Below the pieces are notes generated by a model. It was given only the letters and a program-made list of their open reading frames with translations. It had not been told where the DNA came from and searched no databases. From the NCBI RefSeq assembly GCF_000418325.1, contig NC_021658.1, positions 11,112,001-11,176,000 of the forward strand: a stretch of DNA of 64,000 nt, in the 5' to 3' direction. Source of the DNA: Sorangium cellulosum So0157-2 (lineage in GTDB: Bacteria; Myxococcota_A; Polyangia; Polyangiales; Polyangiaceae). The translations under genes and the position numbers were made by a program. Below, in pieces: positions 52,303-62,352 of this stretch; positions within the stretch are counted from its first letter, which is position 1; every line of letters starts with the position of its first letter.

Positions 52303-55300
52303 ATGCCCAGCAACACCGCTTCATCCACGTTCTCACGCGGCTCCGATGGCATTGACGCTCGCATGGAGCCGATCGCGATCGTCGGCATCGGTTGCCGATT
52401 CCCCGGCGGGGCGCACGACGCCGACAGCTTCTGGAAACTGCTGAGCGACGGCGTGGATGCCATCGGCGAAGTGCCGCCCGATCGATGGAGCATCGAGCGC
52501 TTCTACGACCAGAGCCCAGGTAAGCCCGGCAAGACGGTGTCTCGCTGGGGCGGGTTCGTACAGCAGCGCATCGAGCTCTTCGACGCCCTCTTCTTCGGGA
52601 TGTCTCCGCGCGAAGCCGCGTCGCTCGACCCGATGCAGCGCTGGCTCATGGAGGTCAGCTGGGAAGCGCTCGAGGACGCAGGGGTCGTCCCCGAGCAGCT
52701 GGCCGGGAGCGATACGGCCGTGTTCATCGGCGGCTTCACGGAAGATATCAAGATCTTCCAGCTGGACGCGAACAACCGCGATCTCATCGGCCCGCACGCC
52801 GCGACCGGCAGCGCGATGACGATGCTGGCGAATCGCCTCTCCTACATGTACGATCTCCGCGGGCCGAGCGTGGCGCTGGACACCGCCTGCTCCTCGTCCC
52901 TGGTCGCGGTGCACCTGGCGTGCCGGAGCATCTGGAACGACGAGAGCGCTTTGGCGCTCGCCGGCGGCGTCAACGCGATGTTCCGGCCGGAATACACGAT
53001 CGCCGAGTCGAAGGCGGGGATGCTCTCGCCCGACGGGCGCAGCAAGGCGTTCGACGCGCGCGCGAACGGCTATGTGCGCGGCGAGGGCGCCGGGATCGTG
53101 GTGCTCAAGCCGCTGCGCCGGGCGCTCGCCGACGGAGATCCGATCTACGCCGTCATTCGCGGCAGCGGCGTCAACCAGGATGGCCGCACGAACGGCATCA
53201 CCGTCCCCAGCGGCCAGGCTCAGCAGGCGCTGATCCGGGAGGTGTGTGAACGGGCGCGCGTATCGCCGGCTCAGATCCAGTACGTGGAGGCGCACGGCAC
53301 GGGCACGCCGGTGGGCGACCCGATCGAGGCGAATGCGCTCGGCGCCGTGCTGGGGAGCAGCCGGGCGCCGGACGACCCATGCTGGATCGGCTCGGTCAAG
53401 ACGAACATCGGTCATCTCGAGGCCGCCGCGGGCGTCGCGGGGCTCATCAAGGCAGCGCTGGCGCTGAAGCACGGCGCCATTCCGCCGCACCTCCACCTCC
53501 AGCAACCCAACCCCGGGATCGACTTCGACGCGCTCGGCCTGAAGGTCGCTCGCGCGCTCGAGCCCTGGCCCCGCACGGCTGGCCCGCGGCTGGCCAGCGT
53601 CAACTCCTTCGGCTTCGGCGGGACCAACGCCCACGTGGTGCTCGAGGAGGCGCCGGCCGCGCCGGTCACGCCGCTCCCGGCGGAGGAGGCCCGGAGCGAG
53701 CTCCTCCCCCTGTCCGCGCGGAGCGAGCAGGCGCTCTTGGACACCGCGCGCGCGTACCGCGCGTTGATCGCCCGGCACGAGGACGAGCCCGGTTTCTTGC
53801 GCGATCTCTGCCGCTCCGCCGGCGTGCGCCGCACCCACCACGAGCACCGGCTGGCGCTGCGGGCCGAGTCCTGCGAGGCGCTCGCCGAGCAGCTGACCGC
53901 GATCGCGGCAGGCGAGGCGGCGCCCGGCGCGGCCATCGGGCGCCGGCCGCACACCCCGGCGCGCCTCGTGTTCGTGTTCGGGGGCATGGGGCCTCAGTGG
54001 TGGGCCATGGGCCGCGAGCTCCTGGCACGAGAGCCGGTGTTCTACGAGACCGTCAAGGAATGCGACGCGCTCCTGCGCCGGCACGCCGGAGGGTCGCTGC
54101 TCGAGCAGATGCTGGCGGACGAGGGGCGCTCGCGCATGTCCGAGACCCAGATCGCCCAGCCGGCGAGCTTCGCCCTCCAGGCCGGCCTGGCCGCGCTGTG
54201 GCGGTCCTGGGGCATCGCGCCGGACGCCATCGTGGGGCACAGCGCCGGCGAGGTGGCGGCGGCCTACTGCGCCGGCGTGTTCGACCTCGAGGAGGCGATC
54301 CAGATCATCTATCATCGCAGCCGCCTTCAGCACCGGACCACTGGACAGGGCAAGCTGGTCGCGGTGGGGATCCCGCTGCTCGAGGCCCGGGCCGCCCTGG
54401 CCGGCCGCGAAGCGCGCATCTCCATCGCCGCCGTGAACGGCCCGAGCGCGGTGACCCTCGTCGGCGACCACGACGCGCTCTCGGAGTTCGTCCGGCCATA
54501 CGAGGAGCGGAAGGTGTTCGTCCGCTTCTTGCAGGTCGATGTGCCGTACCACAGCCACTACATGGATCCTCTGCGCGATGAGCTGATCGAGGCGCTCCAG
54601 CACATCCGACCGCGGCAGGCAGCGCTGCCGCTCTTCTCGACGGTGACCGGCGCCCGGTCGCAAGGGAGCGAGTGGGACGCCGAGTACTGGTGGCGCAACG
54701 TGCGCGATACCGTGCTGTTCGCGCCCGCCGCCGAGGCGCTCCTCCAGGAGGGCTACGACACGTTCCTGGAGCTCGGCGCGCACCCGGTGCTGGGCTCCTC
54801 GATCCAGGAGTGCGCCGCGCTGCACGGCCGGAAGGCCAGCGTGCTGACCTCGTTGCGCCGCAAGGCGGGCGAGCGCGCTACCCTGCTCGAGGCGCTGGGC
54901 GCGCTCTACGTCGCGGGGTTCCCCGTCGACTGGCGCGGCGTGCACCCGGGCGATCCGCGCGGCGCGCGCGTCGTGCGGCTGCCGCGCTACCCGTGGCAGC
55001 ACGAGCCGCACTGGGTCGAGTCGGACGCCTCGCGGCGCGACCGGCTGGGGGCGCCGGGCCACCCGTTGCTCGGCGATCGGCTGCCCAGCTTCCAGCCGAC
55101 CTGGGAGAGCGTCGTCGACGTCGATCGCCTGCCCTACCTCAAGGACCACGTGGTGCAAGGCGCCGTGGTGTACCCGGGCGCTGGGTACATCGAGATGATG
55201 CTGGCCGCGGCCAGAGCGCTGTTCGGAGCAGGGGACCGGGGGATCGAGCTCACAGGCATCGAGTTTCACAAAGCGCTCTTCGTGCACCCGGACACCCAGC

Positions 55301-58300
55301 CGCGCCTCCAGGTGGTCTGCGACGGCGCGCAGGGGACGGCGAGCGTCGGGAGCCGCGCCAGCGCCGACCCGCAGCAATGGACGCGGCACGCGAGCGCGAC
55401 CTTCCGCCTCCTTCCGGAGGACCGCCGCGCACGGAGGCTCCCGCTGCCCGAGTGGCGCGCCGAGCACCCGCGCGAGACGTCGACGCAGGACTGCTATCGC
55501 TACCTGAGGAGCCTCGGGCTCCACTACGGCCCCGAGTTCCGCGGGATCGCTCAGCTCTGGCGCGGCGCGGCCTCGGCCGTGGCGCGCGTCGCCCTGCGCG
55601 GGGAGCCGCGCGCCGCGCAGGGCGGGTATGCGCTGCACCCGGCGCTGCTGGACGCCTGCTTCCAGGTGCTGCTGGCGACGACCATGCCGGCGGACGACGC
55701 CGGCGATCGCAGCCGAGGGGTCTACCTGCCCACCCACATCGCGTCGCTGCAGCTCCGCGGCCGGGTGCCCGAGCAGCTCTGGGTGCGCTCCCAGGTCGTG
55801 GAGTTCGACGAGCGCGTCCTGCGCGGCGATCTGATCGCCTGCGACGACGCCGGCAACGTGGTGCTGGAGCTGCGGGGCGCCGTCGCCCGCTCGCTGGAGC
55901 ACGCGCGATCCGACGACGCCGTCGATACGAGCAGCCTGTTCTACAGGATAGAATGGCAGCCTCAGCCCGACGCGGCCCCGGAGGCGCCGCGCGGGCGTGG
56001 CAGCTGGCTTTTGCTGGCCGATCGGCAAGGGTTCGGGCAGGCGCTCGCGGCGCAGCTGGAAGCCCGGGGCGACCGGTGCGTCCTGGTGTTCGCCGGAGCG
56101 CGCTACGAGGCGGACGAGGCGCAGCGCCGCTTCGCGGTGAACCCGGCGTCCCTCGACGACATGCAGCGGCTGGTCGCCGCGGTGTTCGCGCGCGCGCGGC
56201 AGCCGTGGCGCGGCATCCTCCACCTCTTCAGCCTGGACACGATCCCCGCCGAGGGCCTCACGCTCGGGGATCTCGACCGCGCGCAGGCGCTCGGCCCGAT
56301 CGCCTTGTTGCACCTCGTCCAGGCGCTCGATCGCAGCGGCCACAGCGAGCTGCCGCGCATCTGGGCGGCGACGCGCGGCGTGCAGCCGGTCACGCCCGAC
56401 CTCCCCCCGACCGCGGTCGCCGAGTCCGCGCTCTGGGGCATGATGCGCATGGTCGGCTATCAAGAGCACGCCGATCGCTACGGCGGCCTGATCGACCTCG
56501 ACCCGAGCAGCCCGCTCGACGAGGTCGCGCTGCTCGCCGACGACCTGATCGCGGGCAGGGTGACGGACCAGGTGGCTTACCGGCGCGGGCGGCGTCATGT
56601 GCCTCGGCTTGTCGCGCGCCCCGACCTCGCGCAGGTCGCGCCGGCGCTCTCGTTCCGGGCCGACGCCAGCTACCTCATCACGGGCGGGCTCGGCGGGCTG
56701 GGGCTCCTTGTCGCGCGCTGGATGGTGCAGCACGGCGCGCGCCGGCTGGTCCTGCTCGGTCGCAGCGCGCTCCCGCCGCGCGCGGCGTGGCGCGAGGCCG
56801 CCGCCGACACGCCGCTCGGGCAGCGCGTCGCTGCCGTCCGCGAGCTGGAGGCGCTGGGCGCGAGCGTGCACGTGGCCGCCCTCGACATCGCCGACGAGGC
56901 GCAGCTCACCGCGTTCCTCGGTCAGCACCGGGACGAGGGGTATCCCCCGATCCGAGGCGTGATCCACGCCGCCGGCGTGAGCAGACCGCACCTGATGGCC
57001 GCGATGACCATGGAGGAGTACCTCGAGACCGCGCGACCGAAGGTGCAGGGCGCCTGGCTGCTGCACCGGCATCTCGAGCGGGAGCCGCTGGATTTCTTCG
57101 TGCTCTTCTCGTCGATCGCCGCGCTCGCCTTCACCGCGGGGCAGGCAGACTACGGTGCTGCCAACGCCTTCCTCGACGGCCTCGCGCAGTACCGGCGCGG
57201 CCTCGGCCTCCCGGCCAGCAGCATCAACTGGGGAGCATGGGCCGAAGCTGGCATGGCCACGACGCTCGGTGACTACTTCAACAACCGCGGGATGCCCCCC
57301 TTCTCGCCGCGCCGCGGCCTGGAGGCGCTCGGGCACGTCCTGCAGCAGGACATCGACCAGGCGACGGTCCTGTGGGTCTCCGATCCTCAAACATTCGCGC
57401 GGAACAACTTCTCTTCCGGCGGCGCCGTGCCGTTCATCGCGCGCCTGCTCGACGGCGCCGCGGCCGGCGGCGAGGCCGCGCGCGCCGCGAGCGCGCCGCC
57501 GAAGCACCCGCTCCAGGCCATCCTCGAGCCCGCGGACCCCGCCGAGCAGGAAGAGCGCCTCGTCGATTACCTCCAGGGCCTCGTCGCGCGCGTGCTGCGG
57601 CTCTCGGCCTCACGGATCGACCGGCGCTCGCTGCTCAACGACCTCGGGCTCGACTCCCTGCTCGCGCTCGAGCTGAAGAACCGGATCGGGACCGACCTCC
57701 GGGCCACCGTCCCGGTCGTCGATCTGTTGAAGGGCGTGACCGTCGGAGAGCTCGCCCGCCAGATCCGCGCGATGATCGCCGACGGCGCGGCCGCCGGCGG
57801 CGCCGCGCCGGTCGACGCCGCGCGCGCGCTCGTCACCGGCGAGGTCCCGCTGGGGCCGAACCAGCACTGGCTCCTGTCGCGCGATCTCCCGAACCCTCAT
57901 CACTGGAACCTCGCGACGCTCTGGGAGCTGATCCGGCCGCTCGAGCCAGAGCGCCTCTCGCAGGCGCTCCGGGCCGTGCTCCTGCACCACGACGCGCTCC
58001 GTACGCGGTTCGCGCGCGACGAGCGCGGGTGGCGGCAGCGGTTCGCGCCTCCGGAGGACACGGTGCCGCTCACCCACCTCGACCTCTCGGCGCTGCCCCC
58101 CGCGGAGCAGGCCAGCGCGATGGACGCGGCGGTGGTCGAGCTCCAGACGAAGCTCGACCTCTTCGCCGGGCCGCTCGTGCAGGTCGTTTACTTCGGCCTG
58201 GGCGGCGATCAGCGCGATAGGCTGCTCATCATCCTTCATCACCTGGTGAGCGACGTCGTGTCTCTCCAGATCGTGCTCGCCGATATCGAGATGGCGTACC

Positions 58301-59244
58301 ACCAGCTGAAGCAGGGTCAGCCCGTGCTCTTGCCCCCCAAGACCACGTCGTACAAGCAATGGGCAGAGCGGCTCGTCGACCACGCTCGATCGCCGGAGAG
58401 AAAGCGCGACCTGGAGTACTGGCGCTCCCTTCCCTGGGGCGCGGTGACGCCTCTTCCGATCGATCACCCGAGCGGGAGAGAGGCCAACACGATCGCGTCC
58501 ACGCGGATCTTCTCGTCGTCGCTCTCCGCCGAAGAGACCAGCGCGCTGCTGCAGGATCTCCCGAGGACCCACCGCGCCCAGATCATGGTCGCGCTGCTCT
58601 CGGCGCTCGGGCAGGCGTTCGCGCGCTCGGCCGGCCTCGACTCCCTGCTGCTCGACGTGATCGTGCACGGCCGGGAGGCCCCGTCCGACGAGTTGGACCT
58701 GGCCCGCACGGTGGGCCTCTTCGCGCACGGCATCCCCCTCCTGCTCCAGCTGCGGGGCCCGCGGACCCCGCTCGAGGCGCTTCAGAGCGTCAAAAGTCAG
58801 TTCGATCGGCTCCTCCGCCACGGGAGCACCTACGCAGCCCTGCGCTGGCTCAGCCAGGATGAGGAGATCGTGGCAGCGCTGAAGTCCTTGCCGAGGCGCG
58901 AGATGATCTTCAACTACGTGGGACAGTTCGAGCTGCCCGTATCGGATACGGCGCTGGTCAAGGCGGTGCCTCAGATACCTCCGGGCATGGAGGATCCGGA
59001 GAACATGCGAGACTTCCTCCTGCAATGTCAGGTGGGGATCTTCAGCGGCCGCCTGACCGCGCTCTGGAACTACAGCGAGAACGTGCACCGCCGCGGGACG
59101 ATCGAGCGGCTCAACGGCTCCTTCCTGGAGGCGCTGCGCTCGCTGATCCGAGGCGAGGCTGCCCCCGAGGTCCTCGCCGCGCCGGGCAAGAGGGCGCCCG
59201 TGAGGGCCTCGGACAGCGCGATCGCGCAGGGCGGCGGCGAGTGA
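52303..59244 (+). CDS. Type I polyketide synthase, one module (KS-AT-DH-KR-ACP) with C-terminal condensation-type domain
   Basis: 2,313 residues from ATG 52303 (AAGGATC upstream). KS about 20-450, with DTACSSSL, EAHGTGTP and NIGHLEAAAG intact. AT about 550-855, with GHSAGE; its specificity loop reads VPYHSHYM rather than HAFH or YASH. DH about 915-1200, with HVVQGAVVYP and DACFQ. A structural KR half, then KR about 1455-1680, with TGGLGGLG and catalytic Tyr in ADYGAANAF. ACP with LGLDSLLALE (about 1780). The last 430 residues form an NRPS condensation/epimerization-superfamily domain with HHLVSDVVS and FNYVGQFEL. No ER, loading or thioesterase domain. It heads an operon with two methyltransferases. 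Confidence 0.95.
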   Translation: MPSNTASSTFSRGSDGIDARMEPIAIVGIGCRFPGGAHDADSFWKLLSDGVDAIGEVPPDRWSIERFYDQSPGKPGKTVSRWGGFVQQRIELFDALFFGMSPREAASLDPMQRWLMEVSWEALEDAGVVPEQLAGSDTAVFIGGFTEDIKIFQLDANNRDLIGPHAATGSAMTMLANRLSYMYDLRGPSVALDTACSSSLVAVHLACRSIWNDESALALAGGVNAMFRPEYTIAESKAGMLSPDGRSKAFDARANGYVRGEGAGIVVLKPLRRALADGDPIYAVIRGSGVNQDGRTNGITVPSGQAQQALIREVCERARVSPAQIQYVEAHGTGTPVGDPIEANALGAVLGSSRAPDDPCWIGSVKTNIGHLEAAAGVAGLIKAALALKHGAIPPHLHLQQPNPGIDFDALGLKVARALEPWPRTAGPRLASVNSFGFGGTNAHVVLEEAPAAPVTPLPAEEARSELLPLSARSEQALLDTARAYRALIARHEDEPGFLRDLCRSAGVRRTHHEHRLALRAESCEALAEQLTAIAAGEAAPGAAIGRRPHTPARLVFVFGGMGPQWWAMGRELLAREPVFYETVKECDALLRRHAGGSLLEQMLADEGRSRMSETQIAQPASFALQAGLAALWRSWGIAPDAIVGHSAGEVAAAYCAGVFDLEEAIQIIYHRSRLQHRTTGQGKLVAVGIPLLEARAALAGREARISIAAVNGPSAVTLVGDHDALSEFVRPYEERKVFVRFLQVDVPYHSHYMDPLRDELIEALQHIRPRQAALPLFSTVTGARSQGSEWDAEYWWRNVRDTVLFAPAAEALLQEGYDTFLELGAHPVLGSSIQECAALHGRKASVLTSLRRKAGERATLLEALGALYVAGFPVDWRGVHPGDPRGARVVRLPRYPWQHEPHWVESDASRRDRLGAPGHPLLGDRLPSFQPTWESVVDVDRLPYLKDHVVQGAVVYPGAGYIEMMLAAARALFGAGDRGIELTGIEFHKALFVHPDTQPRLQVVCDGAQGTASVGSRASADPQQWTRHASATFRLLPEDRRARRLPLPEWRAEHPRETSTQDCYRYLRSLGLHYGPEFRGIAQLWRGAASAVARVALRGEPRAAQGGYALHPALLDACFQVLLATTMPADDAGDRSRGVYLPTHIASLQLRGRVPEQLWVRSQVVEFDERVLRGDLIACDDAGNVVLELRGAVARSLEHARSDDAVDTSSLFYRIEWQPQPDAAPEAPRGRGSWLLLADRQGFGQALAAQLEARGDRCVLVFAGARYEADEAQRRFAVNPASLDDMQRLVAAVFARARQPWRGILHLFSLDTIPAEGLTLGDLDRAQALGPIALLHLVQALDRSGHSELPRIWAATRGVQPVTPDLPPTAVAESALWGMMRMVGYQEHADRYGGLIDLDPSSPLDEVALLADDLIAGRVTDQVAYRRGRRHVPRLVARPDLAQVAPALSFRADASYLITGGLGGLGLLVARWMVQHGARRLVLLGRSALPPRAAWREAAADTPLGQRVAAVRELEALGASVHVAALDIADEAQLTAFLGQHRDEGYPPIRGVIHAAGVSRPHLMAAMTMEEYLETARPKVQGAWLLHRHLEREPLDFFVLFSSIAALAFTAGQADYGAANAFLDGLAQYRRGLGLPASSINWGAWAEAGMATTLGDYFNNRGMPPFSPRRGLEALGHVLQQDIDQATVLWVSDPQTFARNNFSSGGAVPFIARLLDGAAAGGEAARAASAPPKHPLQAILEPADPAEQEERLVDYLQGLVARVLRLSASRIDRRSLLNDLGLDSLLALELKNRIGTDLRATVPVVDLLKGVTVGELARQIRAMIADGAAAGGAAPVDAARALVTGEVPLGPNQHWLLSRDLPNPHHWNLATLWELIRPLEPERLSQALRAVLLHHDALRTRFARDERGWRQRFAPPEDTVPLTHLDLSALPPAEQASAMDAAVVELQTKLDLFAGPLVQVVYFGLGGDQRDRLLIILHHLVSDVVSLQIVLADIEMAYHQLKQGQPVLLPPKTTSYKQWAERLVDHARSPERKRDLEYWRSLPWGAVTPLPIDHPSGREANTIASTRIFSSSLSAEETSALLQDLPRTHRAQIMVALLSALGQAFARSAGLDSLLLDVIVHGREAPSDELDLARTVGLFAHGIPLLLQLRGPRTPLEALQSVKSQFDRLLRHGSTYAALRWLSQDEEIVAALKSLPRREMIFNYVGQFELPVSDTALVKAVPQIPPGMEDPENMRDFLLQCQVGIFSGRLTALWNYSENVHRRGTIERLNGSFLEALRSLIRGEAAPEVLAAPGKRAPVRASDSAIAQGGGE

Positions 59245-59278
59245 GCGGGCGGCCTGCCGAGCGCCGGCCGCCGCCGAC

Positions 59279-60106
59279 GTGGAGCGAAGCTACCTCAACC
59301 GGGGCGTGGACGTCATGTACGATTACGACAGAGAGTTCTACGACATCATGAACAGGGAGGCGATGCGCTCCGCCGAGCCTATCCTTCGTCTCCTCCTGAC
59401 GTGGTTCAACGTGACCAGCGTCGTGGATTTCGGGTGCGGCCACGGCGCGTGGTTGAAGGTCTGGAAGCAGCTCGGCGTTCCCGAGGTGCTCGGCCTCGAC
59501 GGAGCGCACGTGGAGAGCGGCGCGTTGCTCGTCGATCCCTCCGAGTTCCGCGCCGCGGATCTGACCCAGCCCGTGCAGCTCGGGCGGCGGTTCGATCTCG
59601 TCCAGAGCTTGGAGGTCGGCGAGCATCTGCCGCGAGAGGCCGCCAGGGACTTCGTGGGCTCGCTGACGCGCCACGGGAGCGTCGTCCTGTTCTCCGCTGC
59701 GCCGCCGGGGCAGGGCGGAGAATTCCACATCAACGAGCGCCCGTACGGGTACTGGCGCGAGCTCTTCGACGAGCGCGGGTACCTGCTCCTCGACGCGATC
59801 CGCCCGTCGGTGAAGGACGACCCGGAGGTGTCGTATTGGTACCGGTTCAACACGTTCATCTACGTCCGCCGAGACGCGCTGCCCGCGGTGCCCGGCGCGC
59901 TCCTCGGCTTCGCGCTGCCCGTGGGCAAGCCGATCCCGGACGTCGCGCCGCTCTCGATGAAGCTGTGGCGCCTGATGCTCAGGCCCATGCCGCCGCCGTG
60001 GATCACCTATGTCGCCAGGAACATCATCAAGCCTCGCGTTGTCCAGCAGCACCGGCGCGAGGCGGCCGCGAGATCGGCCGAGAGAGGAGAGCAAACGCAT
60101 GGATAG
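59279..60106 (+). CDS. Class I SAM-dependent methyltransferase (PKS-linked)
   Basis: 275 residues from GTG 59279; ATG 59315 (MYDYDREFYDIMNREAMR) is an equally plausible start. The SAM-binding motif I is VVDFGCGHGAWL (about 48), motif II LGLDGAH, then FDLVQSLEVGEHLP and the carboxy-terminal substrate region with GEFHINERPYGYWRELF. It follows the PKS stop after 34 bases and overlaps the next methyltransferase by eight bases. Likely O- or C-methylates the PKS product; the nature of the acceptor is unknown. Confidence 0.9.
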   Translation: MERSYLNRGVDVMYDYDREFYDIMNREAMRSAEPILRLLLTWFNVTSVVDFGCGHGAWLKVWKQLGVPEVLGLDGAHVESGALLVDPSEFRAADLTQPVQLGRRFDLVQSLEVGEHLPREAARDFVGSLTRHGSVVLFSAAPPGQGGEFHINERPYGYWRELFDERGYLLLDAIRPSVKDDPEVSYWYRFNTFIYVRRDALPAVPGALLGFALPVGKPIPDVAPLSMKLWRLMLRPMPPPWITYVARNIIKPRVVQQHRREAAARSAERGEQTHG

Positions 60107-61013
60107 CGTCGATCGTGGAGAGCCCCAGGGCTCTGTCGAGACTTCCGTATTCGACCGTGGCGCCATGGATCTGTACGTCGGGATCTTGCAGGACGTGGCG
60201 GACGGCAAGGACGTCACCGCGGCCGTCGAGCGCCTCGCGGCGACGCTCGAGGCCAGGCTCGACGGCCTCGCGCGCCGCGCCGAGCGGGACGGCGCCGCCG
60301 CGCTCCCGGCGCTCTCGCTCGCGAAGCGCGTCGTGTTCGAGGTCGTCCACCACCTCGCCAAGGGGAGCGATCTGGGCGGGCGGGCGCGCGACGCCGTCGG
60401 CGGCCTGCTCGGCCGCTCGAGCCTGTTCGACCTGCTCCCCCATGCCCGCTACCGGATCACACAGGACTGGTTCACTCACAACGTCACGTCCTGGGAGCCC
60501 GTGCTCGCTCCGCTGCGCGGCAAGCCCGACGTGCGATGCCTGGAGATCGGCTCCTTCGAGGGGCTGAGCGCTTGCTGGTTGCTCGAGAACGTCCTCACGC
60601 ACGAGACCAGCCGGCTCGTCTGCGTCGATCCCTTCGACGGACCGGGCCAGCTGCAGGCAGAGCGGCACTTCGATCACAACATGCGGCAGACGGGCGCCGG
60701 CCACAAGGTGACGAAGCTGAAAGGGTACTCGCGCCAGGCGCTCCCCTTGCTCTCGGGCTCGACGTTCGATATCGCCTACGTCGACGGCTCGCATCACCCG
60801 GTGGACGCCCTCCAGGACGCGCTCTCGGTCTGGCCGCTCCTCCGGCGCGGCGGCCTCGCGATCTTCGACGATTACGCCATCGGCGGCTCCTACCCGAAGG
60901 AGATCGCGGCCGCTGTCGACCCGAAGCCGGGCATCGATGCCTTCCTCGGATTCGTCAAGGGAGGGCACGAGATCGTCCTGCATGGCTACCAGCTGATCGT
61001 CCGCAAGGCGTGA
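60099..61013 (+). CDS. Class I SAM-dependent methyltransferase (Methyltransf_24-like)
   Basis: 304 residues from ATG 60099, with AGAGGAGA upstream. A helical N-terminal region (about 1-130) is followed by the methyltransferase core: VRCLEIGSFEGLSACWLLEN (motif I), LVCVDPFDGPGQ, FDIAYVDGSHHPVDALQDAL and GGLAIFDDYAIGGSYP, the GSHxxxxVxxD pattern of Methyltransf_24 enzymes, which methylate sugars or phenolic oxygens. Translation is coupled to the previous methyltransferase. Two tailoring methylations of one small product is the simplest interpretation. Confidence 0.92.
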   Translation: MDSVDRGEPQGSVETSVFDRGAMDLYVGILQDVADGKDVTAAVERLAATLEARLDGLARRAERDGAAALPALSLAKRVVFEVVHHLAKGSDLGGRARDAVGGLLGRSSLFDLLPHARYRITQDWFTHNVTSWEPVLAPLRGKPDVRCLEIGSFEGLSACWLLENVLTHETSRLVCVDPFDGPGQLQAERHFDHNMRQTGAGHKVTKLKGYSRQALPLLSGSTFDIAYVDGSHHPVDALQDALSVWPLLRRGGLAIFDDYAIGGSYPKEIAAAVDPKPGIDAFLGFVKGGHEIVLHGYQLIVRKA

Positions 61014-61089
61014 CGCTCGCGCCTCGCTCGATCGCCTCGTCGTCAGCGACCGCCTCGCAATCGGGATCAACCCACAGCAGGACCACCCT

Positions 61090-62352
61090 ATGCGCACACC
61101 CATCAAGCTCGTCGCTCTCCTCGGCACGTGCACGCTCGTCGGCTGCGCGTCCTCGGACCCCTCCTCGGACGTGCCCGAGGACGATCTGCTGGCGCCTCCG
61201 CCCGCCGGCGCTGGCGTGCAATTTCGAATGGTCGCCATGCTCGACCCTGGGGTCGAGATCCAGCGCTGCAAGCTCTTCGTCGTGCCTCCGGAGGGGCTCA
61301 ACATCCAGCGGGACGAGGTGCGGTTCTCGAGCGGGAGCCACCATGTCCTGCTCTACGAGACCCCCTACGCCGAGCTCCCGACCGAGACGCGCCACGGCGT
61401 GCCCATCGACGCGACCCAGGTCCACGACTGCAAGGACGGACCTCAGGGCGAGTGGGAGATCAACGGCGTGTTCGCCGGCTCCCAGTCCCGCGACGGCGCC
61501 TCCTTCCTGGGCGAGCTCCCGCCCGGCGTCGCGGTCAAGGTCCCGCCGGGCAAGGTGCTCCTCATGAACACCCACTACATCAACGCCTCGGCCGAGCCCA
61601 TCGAGACGGACGCGCGCATCAACATCTACACTATCCCGGATGGCGAGGTGGAGATCGAGGGGGGCATGCTCTTCCACTACAACCCCTTCATCGACGTGCC
61701 GGCGCGCGGGGCGTCTTCCGCGCGGATGCGGTGCACCGCCGATCAGGATATCTCGGTGGTGAGGATCCAGTCGCACACGCACAGCCGCGGCGTCGGCTAC
61801 GTCGCCCACAAGGTCGATCTCGACGGCGAGATGACGGAGCTCTACGCCCATGACCAGTGGGAGAACGTGCCGACCCGGGAGTTCTCCCCTTTCCTCGAGG
61901 TCAAGAAGGGAGAGGCCCTCGACTACCGCTGCGACTTCGCGAACGCCGAGGAGCGCGAGATCGCCCAGGGCCTGACCACGAAGGACGAGATGTGCATGCT
62001 CATCGGACCGTACTTCCCGCGCTCCCCCATGTACGAGAACTGCCACACCAAGGAGGGATTGCTCGCCGCGACCTGGTTCGGCTCCGGGGCAGCCACGTGC
62101 GCGGAGGCGCTCTCGTGCCTCGGCGAGGCAAAGGCCGCGGACGGAGGCAACGGGCCCAGGTCCTTCGGTTGCATCGTGAACAGCTGCGAGAACGTCGGGC
62201 CCGCGATCTCGAACGTCATTCGCTGTCAGTGGAGCGCGGGGTACGGCGCCTGCGCCGAGGCGTGCAGCCAGCCCGGCGAAGCGTGCGAGTCGTGCATGGC
62301 CACGGCGTGCAAAGCGGACCTCGACGCCTGCCAGATCGCGACGTGCGGCTGA
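61090..62352 (+). CDS. PHM-like copper type II monooxygenase lipoprotein, copy 1
   Basis: 420 residues, with signal and lipobox (LVALLGTCTLVGC). It shows the ligand set of peptidylglycine/dopamine-type copper monooxygenases: SGSHHVLLYE (HH pair, copper H site, about 80), NTHYIN (His), QSHTHSRGVG (HxH, copper M site) and DEMCMLIGPYFP (Met ligand, about 300). A Cys-rich C-terminal segment (about 340-420) follows. An exported ascorbate-dependent hydroxylase is the likely activity; substrate unknown. It begins 76 bases after the second methyltransferase and may or may not belong to that operon. It is paralogous to the gene at 63031. Confidence 0.88.
   Translation: MRTPIKLVALLGTCTLVGCASSDPSSDVPEDDLLAPPPAGAGVQFRMVAMLDPGVEIQRCKLFVVPPEGLNIQRDEVRFSSGSHHVLLYETPYAELPTETRHGVPIDATQVHDCKDGPQGEWEINGVFAGSQSRDGASFLGELPPGVAVKVPPGKVLLMNTHYINASAEPIETDARINIYTIPDGEVEIEGGMLFHYNPFIDVPARGASSARMRCTADQDISVVRIQSHTHSRGVGYVAHKVDLDGEMTELYAHDQWENVPTREFSPFLEVKKGEALDYRCDFANAEEREIAQGLTTKDEMCMLIGPYFPRSPMYENCHTKEGLLAATWFGSGAATCAEALSCLGEAKAADGGNGPRSFGCIVNSCENVGPAISNVIRCQWSAGYGACAEACSQPGEACESCMATACKADLDACQIATCG

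Noticed and set aside
52333-57507. Very long open frame antisense to the PKS
   Set aside because: A GC-driven shadow of the PKS gene; Arg/Ala/Val-rich with no domain and no ribosome site.
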